Origin: Silene conica
Lineage: Eukaryota > Streptophyta > Magnoliopsida > Caryophyllales > Caryophyllaceae
NCBI GenBank assembly: GCA_029255685.2
Contig: CM055312.2
Span: forward strand, 4,240,649-4,304,648
Length of the DNA stretch: 64,000 nt
Reading direction: 5' to 3'
Positions 35,528 to 47,777 of the stretch are shown one piece after another. Each line of letters starts with the position of its first letter. Positions within the stretch are counted from its first letter, which is position 1. The translations under genes were made by a program, and so were the position numbers. The notes beneath the pieces are model-generated. The model ran no database searches, was not told the DNA's origin, and saw nothing but the letters and a program-made list of their open reading frames with translations.

Positions 35528-37229
35528 TCACATGAAACACAACCATAACATTTGATAAGATATTATTATCGATAATACTAGTAACAATATTAACAACAAT
35601 ATCAATCACAACAATTACTAATAACATGATGAGTAATAATAACAATAATAAGAACTTAAATCTTATTAAGCATGATATACAATTATAACATTTACCCATA
35701 ATATACTTAATAATAATAATAATACTAATATGAATGGCATAATTATCCTATAATTGTAAAATCACCTTAATAATAATTGCCCAATAGTAAAGATAATAAA
35801 CTAAATGAATAAAACAACAACAACAACAATAATAATAATAATAATAACAATAATAATAATAGTAATAATAATAATAATAATAATAAGACAATAATTAACA
35901 CACTAGACACAACAATAAAAACCAACAAAACATTACACGTAAGGACCTAAACAGCCCAAAACAGTGACCAAACCCTCACGATATCAGCCCCCCTTCGCGG
36001 CCTCTTCGACACCCTTCTACGGCATGCACCTCCACCACACGAACATGGTTGAGACCCCTGACCCGCGGTGTAACTACTACCCCTGACCACAACACCATCC
36101 ATGTCCCAACCAGCCCTCAAAACTAATCCTAAAACACGAACAACAACACCCACCAGCAGCAATTTGGTAACGACACAGACCCTATACCAACCCCCTTCAC
36201 AACCACCGCACCAAACACCATACACGACCACCACCTTCGCTTGTGGCACCACCAGGCTCACCTCTGAGCCCTGGTGGTTCCAGAGACAAAGGCAATGGCT
36301 GTCGACACCACAGAAACACCAACAGCAACCGCTTTAAACCCAACACCCACGACATATTCTGCTCCCTCTGTTCTGACACGATGCAGACACCTCAAACGAA
36401 ACCCAATATAAAACCCGTCATGAACCCCAAGAACCACCATGAGAACATATATCCCAACACCCTGACTACCCCCTCCTTGCATCTCCCAACCTCTATCTAA
36501 AACACCACAGAAAACCCATTCGAAACATATTGCAAACCCGACTGCTCATGACTCTGTTCTTATACGTTTTGATTTGAATTCTGACACGGTGATAACTAAC
36601 CCTAAACGACGGTCAACGATGGTCAACAACGACATCACAAGGGTCTAAAACCTATCTACTAACCTCATAGATAAATATTACCCAAATGATCAGATTATAT
36701 AACAACATACACGATTAGAAATTCGAAATCAAAAGAGGAAGAAAACTGCTACTGTTTGAACGCTGGTGAACGTACCTATTTCCAAGTCGTATCGAGCCAC
36801 CCTAGACCACCCCTAGGCCACCGTGTAATCCTTGTACTTACTCCTTGATGTGGCGGCAGTGAGAGTATGCGAGAGTGAGAGGCGGGGTAGGGTTAGGGTT
36901 AGGTTTTCGAGGGGCTTAAATATGGGGGTAGAAGATACAATTTGTTGTGTTAGTAGCTGAGTGTTATGTCGAGTTGGGCTGTTCAACTCCTAACACGCAC
37001 CCCGAGGCCCAATTGACACCCTTGCACGCATCCCTAAGCCTTCAAGCACGACTAGGGTGTGACTCGATATTAAAACCCGTACCCGACCCATCACTATTCT
37101 TATACAAAAATACTAGAAACTTATACGATAAATTAACCATCGCTCTAAAACATTCGAATAATTATCACGCGTCAAAGTCAGATAATATGACCTATTAAAA
37201 TAAAATATGATAAAATACGGAGTATTACA
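34458..37229 (-). repeat. family F LTR, 5' LTR position
   Basis: 2.77 kb between TGTAACACCCCC (34458) and CGGAGTATTACA (37229). AAT repeats at 35500-35525 and 35825-35885 correspond to the TTA tract of plus-strand copies. Confidence 0.78.
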
Positions 37230-37331
37230 AAAAATTGTAAGAAAAATGAAAAAGATAAGTTATTTAATTGGGGGTATATTAGGTAGATATTTCACTATTT
37301 TTACATGCAATATTTAGAAATAGAAAAATTA

Positions 37332-37375
37332 CTAGATTTCATGCCCCGGGGTTGCCCGGGTAATATCTTAACAGA
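37332..37375 (-). mobile_element. Helitron-like 3' terminus
   Basis: Read on the minus strand: a CCCGGG-type hairpin, then CATGAAATCTAG followed by T, the usual plant Helitron end (hairpin, short spacer, CTAG, host T). The matching 5' end may be near 42802 (TCTATATTATTAAAGG on the minus strand), outside the Helitron at 40212-42686. Confidence 0.45.
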
Positions 37376-37427
37376 GTTTTAAAGTAACAAATAGATTATT
37401 CAAAGTTGATAATCTTTAGTTACATAA

Positions 37428-37613
37428 CATTAGAGTTGATACAAAAAAATTAGCTTGATTTTAATTGAGTTTTAAAATAACCTATTGTGACACCGCATGG
37501 TTCAAAAATTATCTGAATAACATTAGAGTTGATACAAAAAAATTAACTTGATCTTAATTGAGTTTTAAACTAACCTATTGTGACACCGCATGGTTCAAAA
37601 ATTATCTGAAGTA
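37428..37613. repeat. tandem duplication, 93 bp unit
   Basis: CATTAGAGTTGATAC starts at 37428 and again at 37521; the two units differ by a few bases. Confidence 0.85.
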
Positions 37614-40211
37614 CAATGACCCGTAATAACTTAAAATGAAAAGCTTGTCTTATTTGTGACGGTCACAAGAATGTGATCTTTCACAACCCTCTTCCACTTC
37701 CTTTCATCCCTATTTAACCCCTTGTTTCATGTCATAAGCTAGAATGACCGTAAATGACTTTTACTTAATTATCCCCAGTGAAATTGTACAACTATAATTA
37801 ATGTTCTAATCTAATATTAGAGAATCCTTACTCGGCTATTTGTATTTTTTTTCCAACACCGTCAACTTATTATTGCACCGCAATATACACACATACGAAA
37901 AATAGGCATTGACGATATCTGCCTTAATTTGCGAACACAAAATCTTCATTTACTTCATATATACCTTTGTATTTGTATTTTTGAACTTTTGTTGTTCATT
38001 TTAACTTTCATGGCTATACTGATATAATAATATTTGTGTCAACTCACTACCCTATCTAAGAGCCTCCTTTACAGTAGATAGGTTTTCTCAATTTTTTTCT
38101 CTCAATCTATTTTTCTCCACCCAATCATTTCTAATTACAATACGTTTTTCTCCATCAATCTCTCTATTATGGGACCCACTTTTTTTCCTACCCAATTTTT
38201 ATCCATCTATCCCACTCATAATCCATTGTTTTTAATATACCTACCCACTTTTTTCTCCACAAACATGGAGAAATTCACGGAACTCCATGGAATGAAGAAA
38301 CTCCCCATCGTAATTCAAGCCGTGGAGATTCATCCATGAAGAGCAAATTCTCCATGATTAATGATACTCTAGGAGTTACATTACTTTACACTATAACAAT
38401 TTCATTATCCATTAAAATTCTATCTATAGTCTTTACAATTCAAAGTTCAAACTATTGTAATTTAGTACTCACTTTTACCCTTCATACTAATATTATTATT
38501 CTTATTAGGTATTTATAAGCTCGTAGATGTAATCAATATAATATAGTTCTCAAAATATTCATTGATCAACGGTTCAAATCTCGAGAATTGCATAATTTCT
38601 ATTTATATTAGCCTAGCTAAAAACCCTTTAGTTACAAATACGGATAACTTATAAGTTGATATCAATTACCGGTAATTAAGGTTTAAATTTGATGAGATCG
38701 CTTCGAAGAACACCAACGTCCAACACTGGGTGAGATTATCGCGGTTTTACATGAAATACTTTGCCATCTTCTGTTTAATGGTCACTCCATTATCTGAGTA
38801 ATCAATTTCTCTCACGACCCGTAGCATTTTTCACAACTTGAAATGTTTAGCATAGAATTCTGTATCTTTCAAAATTTCGTACAAATTAAAGTTCAATTTT
38901 TGTCTGGATTGGCGTCATGCTCGATATCAGTTTGATCAAAGTCAAGTAGAACTTTGAATAACTGTTCTATATGGCCTGTTGAAGGAGTTATGCTCTTCTA
39001 AAACCTTAGCTAAAGGCCAAAAATGCTAGAAACGGTAAAACATTGACCTATAGTTGAACTGGTGACAAACTTGAATAACCCATTTACCACATCTACGATT
39101 AACAATTTCTTGTTGTAGTGGAGCCTAGCGTCAATAGCCTGACCATCTTTGTAAGCGAGAAAAGTTTTAATGATTTCATGAACAATACCCTCGAAACCTC
39201 TTTCAACTGCAACAAAGTATTCACCTTCCATATAAACTGTACTCTGGCCTTGGTAATACATGCTTTAAGCTCGTTATACTTGGCACTTCTGCTTGTTCCC
39301 CATCAAATGAAAAGAAGTCGTCGACCTTTCTTTCTTGTGGAGTTTTGGACTCCATGTCACGTTTTATTCTTGTGTGTTAAATGAAGCGCAATACCAGTAT
39401 AATAATATATGGAGTAGACCCTCGAGAGATTTGAACCCGTGACTTACATATTATTTTGAACGCTCAGCTGTCAAGAGGGGCATATCGTCGTCCACATCTT
39501 TGTTAGCTCTAAGCTTCTCAGCAAACTCTGCGCCGAATTTTTCATTACTCTCTGTCTTGCTTATTGCTTAATGCTGCTTCAACCTCTTTTTTCGGATATT
39601 TTACACCTCTAATAATACATTAATGATAAGACAATGCAATACGATTAGTTGTAATTCTAATCTAATTATATTCTGACCACATAAGTATACAAAAAATCAT
39701 AAAATCAAATTGCGTAAACGTATGTATACAGAAACTATAATGTAAATAACAAAATAAATCATAGATAAGAAATTATAATCAAAAAAATGAGTAGCATCAT
39801 TAATCATTAATAATTGAGAATTGAAAATTAAGAATAACAATAATCAAAAGAAAGAGAAATTAATTTGTGAGCATGATTCGTGATGTTGGGGCTTGGGGCA
39901 CCATAATATATATAGCTCTAAGAAAGAGAGGAATAATTATAACTATAACTATAACTATAATTATAATTATGATTATGTAGGACTCTTGCAACATTACGTA
40001 TATAATTATACATACTGTACAATTTAAGTAATTAAAGATAGAATTCTCTAAGACTTCTATTAGTGAGTATTTCTTAATGTAAATAATATTCTATATTTTA
40101 TTTAATATTTGATTTGTAATTTTCTTTTTATCACATAATTATAGTTACTTAAATAATTCACAAAATTTAAACCAATAATATCACTCGAAAAGTTCCTCTT
40201 TTAAGTATATA
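37614..40211. other. AT-rich intergenic DNA
   Basis: No convincing gene. Contains CT-rich text (38085-38270), an AACTATA/ATTATA simple stretch (39938-39976) and a B-box-like GGGTTCAAATCTCTCG on the minus strand near 39430 that could be a SINE scrap. A weak minus-strand reading frame at 39010-39261 is listed separately. Confidence 0.5.
39010..39261 (-). pseudogene. possible decayed gene fragment, not recognised
   Basis: 83 codons with ordinary protein-like composition (GEYFVAVERGFEGIVHEIIK, KKLLIVDVVNGLFKFVTSS). Further protein-like words continue in other frames on the same strand on both sides (MESKTPQERKVDDFFSFDGE upstream near 39350, NFNLYEILKDTEFYAKHFK downstream near 38850). That pattern suggests an old exon eroded by frameshifts. 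I do not recognise the family. Confidence 0.3.
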
Positions 40212-42686
40212 CTAGAGTTAATGCCCGTGCGATGCACGGTCCACTTGTTTGAATCGTTTGTAATTAATGATTTTAACTATGTTTTGAACGTTACTGTTCA
40301 TCTAATCTCGAAGAGTAATTTGTACATACGAAGAGTCATTTTGTGAGATCCGCCGTAATAATTTTATTTATACTTGGTCTTGCTTCACCGCAAGTATACT
40401 CGCTAGATAAAACTGGAGTATAAGATCGCTGAAAAACGAAATTAGTGAGAAATAATTCGTTAATCATGCCCTTTGTATATTTAAGCCATATGTTAGTGTG
40501 ATTAGCAGTGAAGAATATTTTTGTGTTTTGCTGTACAAAAATTACTTGTACATTTTTATCAGTTAAAGTTAAATGACAAATTCATATCCTTGATGCTCGT
40601 TAACCCTCAACCTAACCCAAATCTCCTGAGGCCCTCCACTTCTCCCACATTAACACTCATTCTTGCAACGCTCAAAATTATGATTTTCCATTTTATACCG
40701 GCTATTGGACACCTAAAGGCTAAAACCTTAATTACATGGCTGACATTATACTTTCTTTTTCCATATTCACTCGTTTACTTTTGATTAAATTAACAATCAT
40801 AATTCAAAGCCTTTTCACAAATTTCTAGTGATCATTGACAAAAACTTTCCTTGGAGAAATTGTGATAATGATTCATGAAAAAACTTGGAAAATACGGTCT
40901 CTTATTAAATTACCAAGCGGTCTCTTATTAAATTACCAAGAGACCACTCCACGATACTAATTCGTGAAGAAACTAAAAAAAACAAAAGAAAAAATAGAAA
41001 GCATTACATGTATATAGTGGTCACAAATCACAATGGTTGTCATACTGATTCTTTCTTGTAAAATGAATAAATCTCTCACATTATGAGGTGATTGTAAGAC
41101 AAAAGACTAATTGTAATTGTAATTCTAATCAAGTATTGCATCTACGTCAGATGTATCTTTATCTAAGCCAAGTTTTCTCAGTATCAATTGGCCCGTGTGT
41201 TTATCTGTCTCAATTTCATATTGAGGTCCATGCATCACGTGTTCAATTCCAGAGTCATGCATGCATTATCATTGTTATTAGCTTTGTGGGAGAACAATGC
41301 AAATACGATTAGCTAAACTCATAAGTCTCCTTCGTGATGATATAAAATTAGCAGACAATATTCCAAAGTATTTAAGAATAAGAAAATCTCAAATTTGGTG
41401 TAAATACTGAATTAATGTTTTTATTGGCTTACACATATTTTAAGTTTGCCACATATTTCTATTTAGATACAATTCCTAATTAGGTAGGCGGAAAGGATAC
41501 AACTTTTGCTAAATTCATTTGTTTATTACTACGTATTATGAACGTATATATTATTATAAATATAAATCGTTAGTTTTTCACAATAGATGGGGCCTCTCAC
41601 CGCTCTCGAAAGTGAGTCACATAAATTGGACTCTTTGTAATTGTTCGAAAAAACAAATAATGGGACATGACTCTAAATAAAACAATATATTCTATTCTCT
41701 CCGTCCCAAACGGTAAATTCGATACACATAAATTAAGCAAAAGAATTTAAGTAAATAATAATTGTTCAAGCAAACCAAAAATTATCGTTGGACAAATATG
41801 TACGTACTAAGATAGTATGATCAGACATAGCCGTCTATTAACAACTTTTTAATAGGATAATAATATAGTTATGGAAAAAAATATCTTTCGACTAAGAAAA
41901 CGAAAAAGTATGATCAAAGCTACATATTGTTCTCGAGGTGTTTTCAATGCAAGTAGAATCATGAATCATGAATTTTTTTAATTGTGCATATTACCTGCAA
42001 AACAAAATCAAATCATTTAATCAACCAAAAAATAAGAATATAATAGACAGAAATAAAGAACAACAAACATGCAGACTAAAAATTCGTTCCTTTCAAATAA
42101 GAAAACGAAAAGTATGATCAAAGCCACATATTATTCTCGAAGTGTGTTCAGTGCAAGTAGAATCATAAATCATGAATTTTTTTTCATATTACCTGCAAAA
42201 CAAAATCAAATCAGTTAAAGAACAAAAAAGTAAGAATAAAATAGAAATAAATAAAGAACAACAAACATGTAGACTAATCGAGGTTTTGGTAAAAAATAAG
42301 ACAATAAGGAGTTATATATGCACATTTAGGTATTCAATATATTCTTCCAAGCTCTATTTATTATTTTTAACCTGCATCATAAATAAAATTAACGAATAAT
42401 GTTAGTAAAATCATTGTAATCGACTAACTTAAATAACAAAATATAAAAATAAAAATATTATAAATCATAAAAGGGGATTATTTTAAATAGGAGTGTGTAG
42501 ACATGCAAGTTGCAATATGATCAAGTATATATAGGGGAAGTGGCAGATACGATGAGACTTGGGTATTTTATTTCAATTAGGATGCAAATGACATATTTAT
42601 CTTATCTTTTGAGAATTAGAGAATTTGAGTTTAACTCTGTTTCTTTCCTTATTGTTATTAAAGCTCCATTTAATAATATAAATAGA
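40212..42686 (-). mobile_element. Helitron, non-autonomous, minus strand
   Basis: The minus-strand 3' end is CCGTGCATCGCACGG hairpin, GCATTAACTCTAG, then host T (at 40211). The minus-strand 5' end is TCTATTTATATTATTAAATG at 42686, with host A beyond. No Rep/helicase reading frame. Contains a tandem duplication at 41885-42290 and a Stowaway-like left end near 41698. Confidence 0.6.
41885..42290. repeat. tandem duplication, about 205 bp unit
   Basis: GAAAACGAAAAGTATGATCA-like text and the following block repeat from 41885 and from 42090, with scattered differences. Confidence 0.75.
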
Positions 42687-42880
42687 TATTAATTTTTTAA
42701 TACAATCACAAATTTATCTTTTCTTATCCTTATTTTGAAACCTCTAATTATATTCTTCGACCAATCAAAAAGCTCGAAAAAAGCTTCCTTTAATAATATA
42801 GATAGATATTGATATTGATTATGGTATATGAAAATTACAAAAATAAAAAAGACAATAAAAGAACAATGGATAGGGTATTA

Positions 42881-42918
42881 CTAGTTTTTGGCCCGTGTAA
42901 AAAATTGCACGGGTTGTT
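42881..42918 (-). mobile_element. Helitron-like 3' terminus
   Basis: Minus strand reads CCCGTGCAATTTTTTACACGGG, CCAAAAACTAG, then T. No partner 5' end could be fixed. Confidence 0.5.
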
Positions 42919-43419
42919 TTCAAATCGTATTATTCTAATTATGTATCTAACGTCTATACTTTTTTTTATCGAAATTCGATTTTATTTTATATCTAACGTC
43001 TATACACTTTTGTTTATGACTTGATTTTCGTAAAATATTTCAATTGATGATGTTGATTTGTATACTATTCCTGGTTGTTATATTAATATTAAGTTATTTT
43101 TATTGTTTTTTAAATTTAGTATTGTCGCCATAGGTTTTTTTATTGCTGTAAATTGTTAATTATTATTGTTTATTATAATTATGTATTGGGTATAAATTGT
43201 TATATAATAGTTCTAGACAGACGATGTTCGGAATTATTATATTTTCTTATATACTCCATTAAGGTCATGTTTTACATATCGTCTTAAACGTCATTTTACG
43301 GTTCCATTATCGATAATATGAATCTTACTTTTCGCGTAAATAGAGTCTATTATGTAATGTTGCAATGTATAACTGTATGTATAATTAATTATCGCATATT
43401 CGCATGCATGCTAATCCGA

Positions 43420-44562
43420 TCCTATATATAAAAGCAACAACCACAGTGCTGAGGTGTCAGCCTGTGGTTGAAAGTCAATTTTTCAAAGAAAATTCGGTGG
43501 GCCCTCCACGTTCTTGGAATGATTTAATTGCTTTTATACATATAACAATTAAATTATTGGGTTATTTCATGGGAATAATCCAACCTATGTCTCATCTTCT
43601 CATATTAATCTATACTAACGATTAACTAAGAATAATCCAACATATAACCTCATTTATCTTTCATTGAACTTTGACTATTTTTAAACTCTTATTATCGGTA
43701 GGTTAGCACGTCACCGTCACTTACTTTTTGGCCAGGAAGAAGGAAAAACAAAAAGTAAGTCAAGATGACGTGCTTGCTTATCGAAAATAAGAGTTCAAAA
43801 ATAGACAAAGTTCAATGAAGGATAATAGAGGTCATAGGTTGGATTTTTCTCAGTTAATCGTTAGTAGGGATTAATATGAGAAGATGAGGTATAGGTTGAA
43901 TTATTCCTGTGAAATAACCCTAAATTATTTCCTATAAATGACATTCGTATATGATATATATACTAGGGTTAAGATCCCGTGCGAACTCCCTTACGGTGCG
44001 AACCGTACGAACTCATAGTAAGAAAAGATACATATCATTTTTAAGGATCACAGGTCAAAATACGGATTATTAAGAGTGACGACATGCGACGAGTTAAAAT
44101 ACGGTTCAAAATATGATTATTGTAACCATATCAGGAAACTCATAACTTCTATTAAGAGTGACGGGTTAAAATACGGATTATTAAGAGTGACGGGTTAAAA
44201 TACGGATGATTTTCAGTGCCTTCGGATGATTTTCACTTCCTTTAGCAATAAAATTTTCTTAACCTCAAATTAGATTAGCAAAGGTGAAATTAATTTGCGG
44301 TACGTGATTAATATTCCACGTAATTGCTCCAATTAAGTATGTTATGGATTATAAACAATGTGCTTTTTCTTTCAAATCACATACGAGTAATTTTTATGTA
44401 GAATATTTTAATGCAACTAAAATTCATAACTAAATTCAAATTTCAATCATAACTTGATAGAAAAATTAATCACTTTTTTTTTCAATTTTTTAATAACATA
44501 TTTAAATCAAATAACATATTTAAATCAACATACCCGTGCAATTTGCACGGGTTTAAAACTAG
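43420..44562 (+). mobile_element. Helitron copy 1, non-autonomous
   Basis: Starts TCCTATATATAAAAG after host A, ends CCCGTGCAATTTGCACGGG hairpin, TTTAAAACTAG, then host T. Shares its sequence with copy 2 at 44913-45648 apart from the Mutator-type MITE at 43559-43920 and small gaps. No coding region. Confidence 0.8.
43559..43920. mobile_element. Mutator-like MITE with ~165 bp inverted ends
   Basis: Ends GGGTTATTTCA...TGAAATAACCC; the two halves pair over almost the whole 362 bp. Flanked by the 9 bp duplication TAAATTATT (43550-43558, 43921-43929). Copy 2 of the host Helitron has the single, unoccupied TAAATTATT site near 45035. Confidence 0.9.
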
Positions 44563-44586
44563 TCGTTAATGTAAAATAATACTCTA

Positions 44587-45753
44587 CTAGTTTTAATCTT
44601 GTGCAGGAAATGCACAGTTATTTTTAAATTTCTAATATACGAATTATGAAATAATGTGTTATGTTATATTCTGTAATTTTTATATTTGCTTTTATTTATT
44701 TTAAAGTTGATATTTTTTTTTAGAAGAAAAACTCTCTTATTAATTTGTTTTATAAGAAATGTTCAGATCTAGGACTACCTCTACTATATTGGTTATGTAT
44801 TAATGAAAATTTAAAAAAATCTCATATAACATGTAATTGTATAATGTATGATTTTTGTATAATGTTTAATATTAACTGAATAAAATTAAAGAATGGTAGA
44901 AGTAATTAATTATCCTATATATAAAAGCAACAACCACAGTGCTGAGTGTGGTTGAAAGTCAATTTTCAAAGAAAATTCGGTGGGCCCTCCATGTTCTTGG
45001 AATGATTTAATTGCTTTTATACATATAACGATTAAATTATTTCCTATAAATGACATTCGCATATGATATATATACTAGGGTTAAGATCCCGTGCGAACTC
45101 CCTTACGGTGCGAACCGTACGAACCCATAGTAAAAAATATACATATCATTTTTAAGGATCACAGGTCAAAATACGGATTATTAATAGTGACGACATGCGA
45201 CGAGTTAAAATACGGTTCAAAATATCATTATTGTAACCATATCAAGAAACTCATAACTTCTATTAAGAGTGACGGGTTAAAATACGGATTATTAAGAGTG
45301 ACGGGTTAAAATACGGATGATTTTCAGTGCTTTCGATTGATTTTCACTTCCTTTAGCAATAAAATTTTCTTAACCTCAAATTAGATTAGCAAAGGTGAAA
45401 TTAATTTGCGGTACGTGATTTATATTCCACGTAATTGCTCCAATTAAGTATGTTATGGATTATAAAAACGTGCTTTTTCTTTCAAATCACATAATTTTTA
45501 TGTAGAATATTTTAATGCAACTAAAATTCATAACTAAATTCAAATTACAATCATAACTTGATAGAAAAATTAATCACTTTTTTTTTCAATTTTTTAATAA
45601 CATATTTAAATCAACATATCCGTGCAATTTGCACGGCTTTAAAACTAGTGTAGAGATCATGGAGGACCCCACATAGGACAAAAGAAAAAAGGATTGTGTA
45701 AACTAAGAGTCAATGAAAATTCTCTAAATGCTATTGCTTTTATAAAAAGAGGA
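44587..45753 (-). mobile_element. Helitron, minus strand, interrupted by copy 2
   Basis: Minus-strand 5' end TCCTCTTTTTATAAAAGCAA at 45753 (host A beyond). Minus-strand 3' end has a TGTGCA-TGCACA hairpin, AGATTAAAACTAG and host T at 44586. The plus-strand Helitron copy 2 sits inside it. Confidence 0.62.
44913..45648 (+). mobile_element. Helitron copy 2, non-autonomous
   Basis: 736 bp from TCCTATATATAAAAG to the CCGTGCAATTTGCACGG hairpin and CTAG, between host A (44912) and T (45649). Near-identical to copy 1 without the MITE. Confidence 0.8.
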
Positions 45754-45775
45754 TATGTTTTCCTTATATCAACTA

Positions 45776-45969
45776 CTCTTTCCGAGTCGGAATGTTGGTT
45801 CCTTTTGTTTTTTGCACAAAAAATAAGTAAATGATTTTAGACCACACAAAATACCCACCCCACATTGAATTGATTTTAAATCACAAAAAGTTACTAAAAA
45901 AGAAAAGAGAAACCATTACTAAACTCGCATCAAAAGGAAAACTGGAACCACACTCCGACTCGGAGGGAG
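45776..45969. mobile_element. Stowaway MITE
   Basis: 194 bp. CTCTTTCCGAGTCGGA at the left pairs with TCCGACTCGGAGGGAG at the right; flanked by TA on both sides. Confidence 0.85.
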
Positions 45970-46074
45970 TATTAAATTTTGAAATTGACGGCGGTCTCAT
46001 TTTCCTAAATATAATATTGTATCAAATATGACGGTTCTTCAAGAAACTTCCTATATTATACTCCGTATCACAAA

Positions 46075-47777
46075 TCCCTTTACTATAAAAGGGATAGAAT
46101 TTAAAGAGCTCTGATTGGTCGATAGAAATTAAGAAAAGAAAAAAAATTAATCAATGTGGGGTCCGCCATGTTCATTCCTTCAATTTAATTTTCTCACTAC
46201 TTTCGTTAATTAAATAAGTTACAATCTATAATTACACATCGAATATGAAATCTTCCGAAATTCTAACTATTCAATTTCAACAGTATAAATAAAATCTTTA
46301 ATGATCATTGATAATAAGTTAAACTAATTTTACATAAATTAAAGGTATAGATTAAATATAATAATATGATTGAGACGCCTACACTTTACAGATATAGTAT
46401 ATTCAAAGATTAAAGAAATTGTTAATACTCCATTTAACATGCACTAATAAAAGGATTAAAGTGAGTGACAATGAGTATAAAACCGAAACAAAAAGTGAAT
46501 ATCAAATATAATAATATATAAATTGGCAAAAAATAATACATTCAAATACTAGAAATTAATAAAAAAAAACCCTAGCCTCCATCAATTAAATCCGGGGCTT
46601 CCATCGACTTTTGATCGATGGTAAGCCCCATAAAACTTTATTTATCAGTTTTTACTATGAAATCCTACGAATTAATCAATAAAAGCCTCTCTTTTGGTGA
46701 GATTCGTTCGCTTGTCTCTATTTTCGAAGTCTTTTCAGTCCTTGTTATTCAAGGTTTTTCGTTTGTCTCTATTTTCGGAGTCTTTTCAGTCCTTGTTATT
46801 CAAGGTTTTAGTTCTATTGATAATATAGATAGGAGCGTCTTGGTCGTTTCTTTGATGGTGAAGATGCAGAAGATCGGTTTCGTAATAAATCGTTATATGG
46901 TATTATATATGTTGTCGATTTGTTGGTTGCACTTAATTTGGTCAGATGAAATCTTCTCTCGTCAAGGCTCAAGATCCTACGATCCTCTTGTGAAAAGCTG
47001 TTTGCGGCGATATGATAGAGGACGTGCTTTGAAGCAATTCAAGTTTACAGATCTTTCTTTGAACAAGATTTTATTTTGTTTGATTCTAGTCAAGTTGTAT
47101 CCAGTCAAATTACCAATATATTGTAGATGTCGTATGACTATTTATTAATGGATTGATCTTTTCTTTCAAAAAAAAAAAAATACTAGAAATTAACAAATTA
47201 AAATTGTTGAGAATCGGAAATCAACGAAATTATGTAACTCCGTCTTAAATGTACATAAAAATAGATAAGATTTACTTCGTATATTATATGGTCGGAGTTT
47301 CTTGGGTAGTTAGAGAATCAGACTAATAATAATTTGGGTTCATTACGATGGTCATGAACTTAGAATTTAAACCTTAAGTATAATCTATATATATTTTTAC
47401 CGGCTATTATCCGTCTAAAATTTAAAACTGGTGAATATCACTCCCCATGGGTTATAGACTTATAGGACAACTATTTTATTTTCGCTATGCATAATGGTTT
47501 TTTTTGTTTGAGTCATGCTACCTATGTATATTTGATCCGTCCTAAACTTAAACCGATAATGTCGTCCTATATAAGAATTTGTATAATTTTATAATGTCAG
47601 CAGGTGCGTTGTTTTTACTTACGTCTAAGTTAAGCGTATAAATTCTTTTTATTTTTTTACATCGATATCTGCAATACTAAAATTATATTTTTTATTAAAT
47701 ATATTCGCCTTTTCATTTTTATTTTTTCAGTTTAATAAAATTAAACCCGTGCATTTTTTGCACGGGCGTAAAACTAG
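46075..47777 (+). mobile_element. Helitron candidate
   Basis: The right end is a clear Helitron terminus: CCCGTGCATTTTTTGCACGGG as hairpin (47746-47766; 7 bp stem), CGTAAAACTAG, host T. The left end TCCCTTTACTATAAAAGG after A is similar to copies 1 and 2 but is itself nearly palindromic, so the left limit is less sure. Contains a retroposon at 46560-47180. Confidence 0.55.
46560..47180 (+). mobile_element. poly(A) retroposon with 13 bp target duplication
   Basis: TACTAGAAATTAA occurs at 46547-46559 and 47181-47193. The insert ends in a 13-A tail just before the right copy, the mark of LINE-driven retroposition. Near the start GGGGCTTCCATCGA (46593-46606) pairs with TCGATGGTAAGCCCC (46614-46628). 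Inside, a block TCTCTATTTTCGAAGTC... of about 51 bp is repeated twice. A 176-codon frame (46618-47148) contains that repeat and no known domain. It may be a processed RNA copy or a LINE end; the parent was not recognised. Confidence 0.7.

Larger units (their letters stand above)
26776..37229 (-). mobile_element. family F LTR element on minus strand, non-coding
   Basis: Read leftward: LTR 37229-34458, a partial repeat of the LTR end 34457-33875, primer-binding site 33871-33860, non-coding internal DNA, another F LTR (32758-29717), more non-coding DNA, hairpin plus purine tracts (27600-27372) and a short LTR-end copy (27371-26776). AAAAA flanks both outer ends (26771-26775, 37230-37234), a possible but low-complexity target duplication. 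No gag or pol wording was found, so it is a large non-autonomous derivative or heavily deleted. Broken or rearranged, at least two rearrangements. Confidence 0.7.

Noticed and set aside
38050-38420. Possible Tourist-like MITE around CT-rich text with CTCC ends
   Set aside because: Ends are only loosely complementary and no clean 3 bp duplication was found.
38560-38590. GGTTCAAATCTCG as a SINE or tRNA B box
   Set aside because: No matching A box at the right spacing and no tail or target duplication; left unannotated.
41695-41830. Stowaway-like left end CTCTCCGTCCCAAACGG
   Set aside because: No matching right end was found, so it was kept only as a note in the Helitron entry.
45831-46031. 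66-codon frame as a small gene
   Set aside because: It lies mostly inside a Stowaway MITE.
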